DNA of 64,000 nt from Harmothoe impar (Eukaryota > Annelida > Polychaeta > Phyllodocida > Polynoidae). The DNA lies in assembly GCA_947462335.1 (NCBI GenBank), contig OX381717.1, positions 15,491,166-15,555,165 of the forward strand, read 5' to 3'. The notes under the pieces are model-generated. The model was not told the DNA's origin and ran no database searches. It saw only the letters and a list, made by a program, of their open reading frames with translations. Every line of letters starts with the position of its first letter. The first letter of the stretch is position 1. Positions 63,384 to 64,000 of this stretch are shown here, one piece after another. Made by a program: the position numbers and the translations under genes.

Positions 63384-64000
63384 GTAAGTGGTATTCTAGT
63401 TTATGACCTTTCAAATCTACTATCATTTCGATCACATTTTTAAAATATGCATCAATTATATAGAAGTTTACATTTTCTCTTGATATAAGATTAAAGCCAT
63501 TAAAATATATAAAGGGGTAACTGTCAGGGCAGCACTGTGAGGTACTTGCTTAAAGTATTTTGTAATGAATCATATCCTTTTGAGTCTTAGTAATTTTGGT
63601 TTTGATAATATATTTGTAAATACCACAAATTGAATAAGAGGTACTTCAATATCCCTGAGCTCAACCAAAATAATATAATGATAAATATGTAATTTACAAA
63701 GTTTGACATTAAGAAGTTTAAAGTATGAGATAAAGTTTGAAAACCGATCAACAAAGGAATGATTCTATGCAGATCTGATAACTGGTATAAACCTGGCCTA
63801 CACCAAGTGGTAAACCCGATGAGTCCCTATTACTCATAAATTGGACAGAGGAGGAAGACATTGCGCTTTTATTGGCCATGCCATTTGTCAATATGGTGGA
63901 GAGGGCTGCATTTAACCTACTATCTAGGACCTACAATCTGCATCATGATAACTGTTGATGTTAGACTTGTAAATTTCCTGTTTCCAAATCGAACCCTATA
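63384..64000 (+). other. Gene C downstream intron
   Basis: From the donor to the window end I see no further exon or repeat; AT-rich sequence. Confidence 0.45.

Overview
The window reads as nuclear DNA of an animal, probably a marine invertebrate deuterostome. The grounds are spliced genes with GT-AG introns whose phases join cleanly, an ortholog of the animal bHLH factor USF3, animal-type Ty3/Gypsy (Metaviridae) retrotransposons, and intergenic and intronic DNA packed with short inverted-repeat (MITE-like) elements. The species cannot be fixed from the sequence; amphioxus or an ambulacrarian are guesses. No rRNA, tRNA, CRISPR array or bacterial-type operon is visible.

Layout. 1-4.3 kb: non-coding, repeat-rich, with a cluster of CRE-like sites. 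About 4.4 kb: a probable signal-peptide first exon of a minus-strand gene whose remaining exons are not found. 5.2-11.0 kb: an inverted-repeat element split by a compact, apparently intact Ty3/Gypsy retrotransposon (140-bp identical LTRs, GTATT target duplication, one gag-pol frame). 11-13 kb: repeats, including a repeat nested in a repeat. 13.27-29.27 kb: a complete eight-exon gene for a 2822-residue USF3-like bHLH protein, whose introns are crowded with MITEs. 29.3-33.9 kb: its 3' flank, repeats only. 33.9-36.05 kb and 53.0-55.76 kb: two paralogous minus-strand genes (A and B) for small secreted cysteine-containing proteins. 38.0-50.0 kb: a very young 12-kb LTR retrotransposon lying between them (521-bp LTRs differing at one base, GTAT duplication), itself inside an older inverted-repeat pair. 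56-61 kb: non-coding repeats. 61.5-63.4 kb: two exons of a plus-strand membrane glycoprotein gene that continues beyond the window.

Most notable points. The 12-kb retrotransposon carries an extra ~1100-residue ORF after integrase with zinc-finger-like and coiled-coil features but no envelope character. Its integrase tail has two AT-hook motifs, its RNase H has an in-frame amber codon, and its whole length is strongly enriched in TTCGAA/TTCGAG in all reading frames and in non-coding parts. Secreted paralogs A and B differ by an intron at exactly the same codon, and B has a 12-unit 15-bp minisatellite right after its stop codon. Several nested insertions can be read out base by base from target duplications.

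How the genes relate: the host genes show no shared pathway. USF3-like is a nuclear regulator; A, B, the 4.4-kb exon and the 61-63-kb gene all look secreted or membrane-bound. The two retrotransposons are independent recent arrivals.
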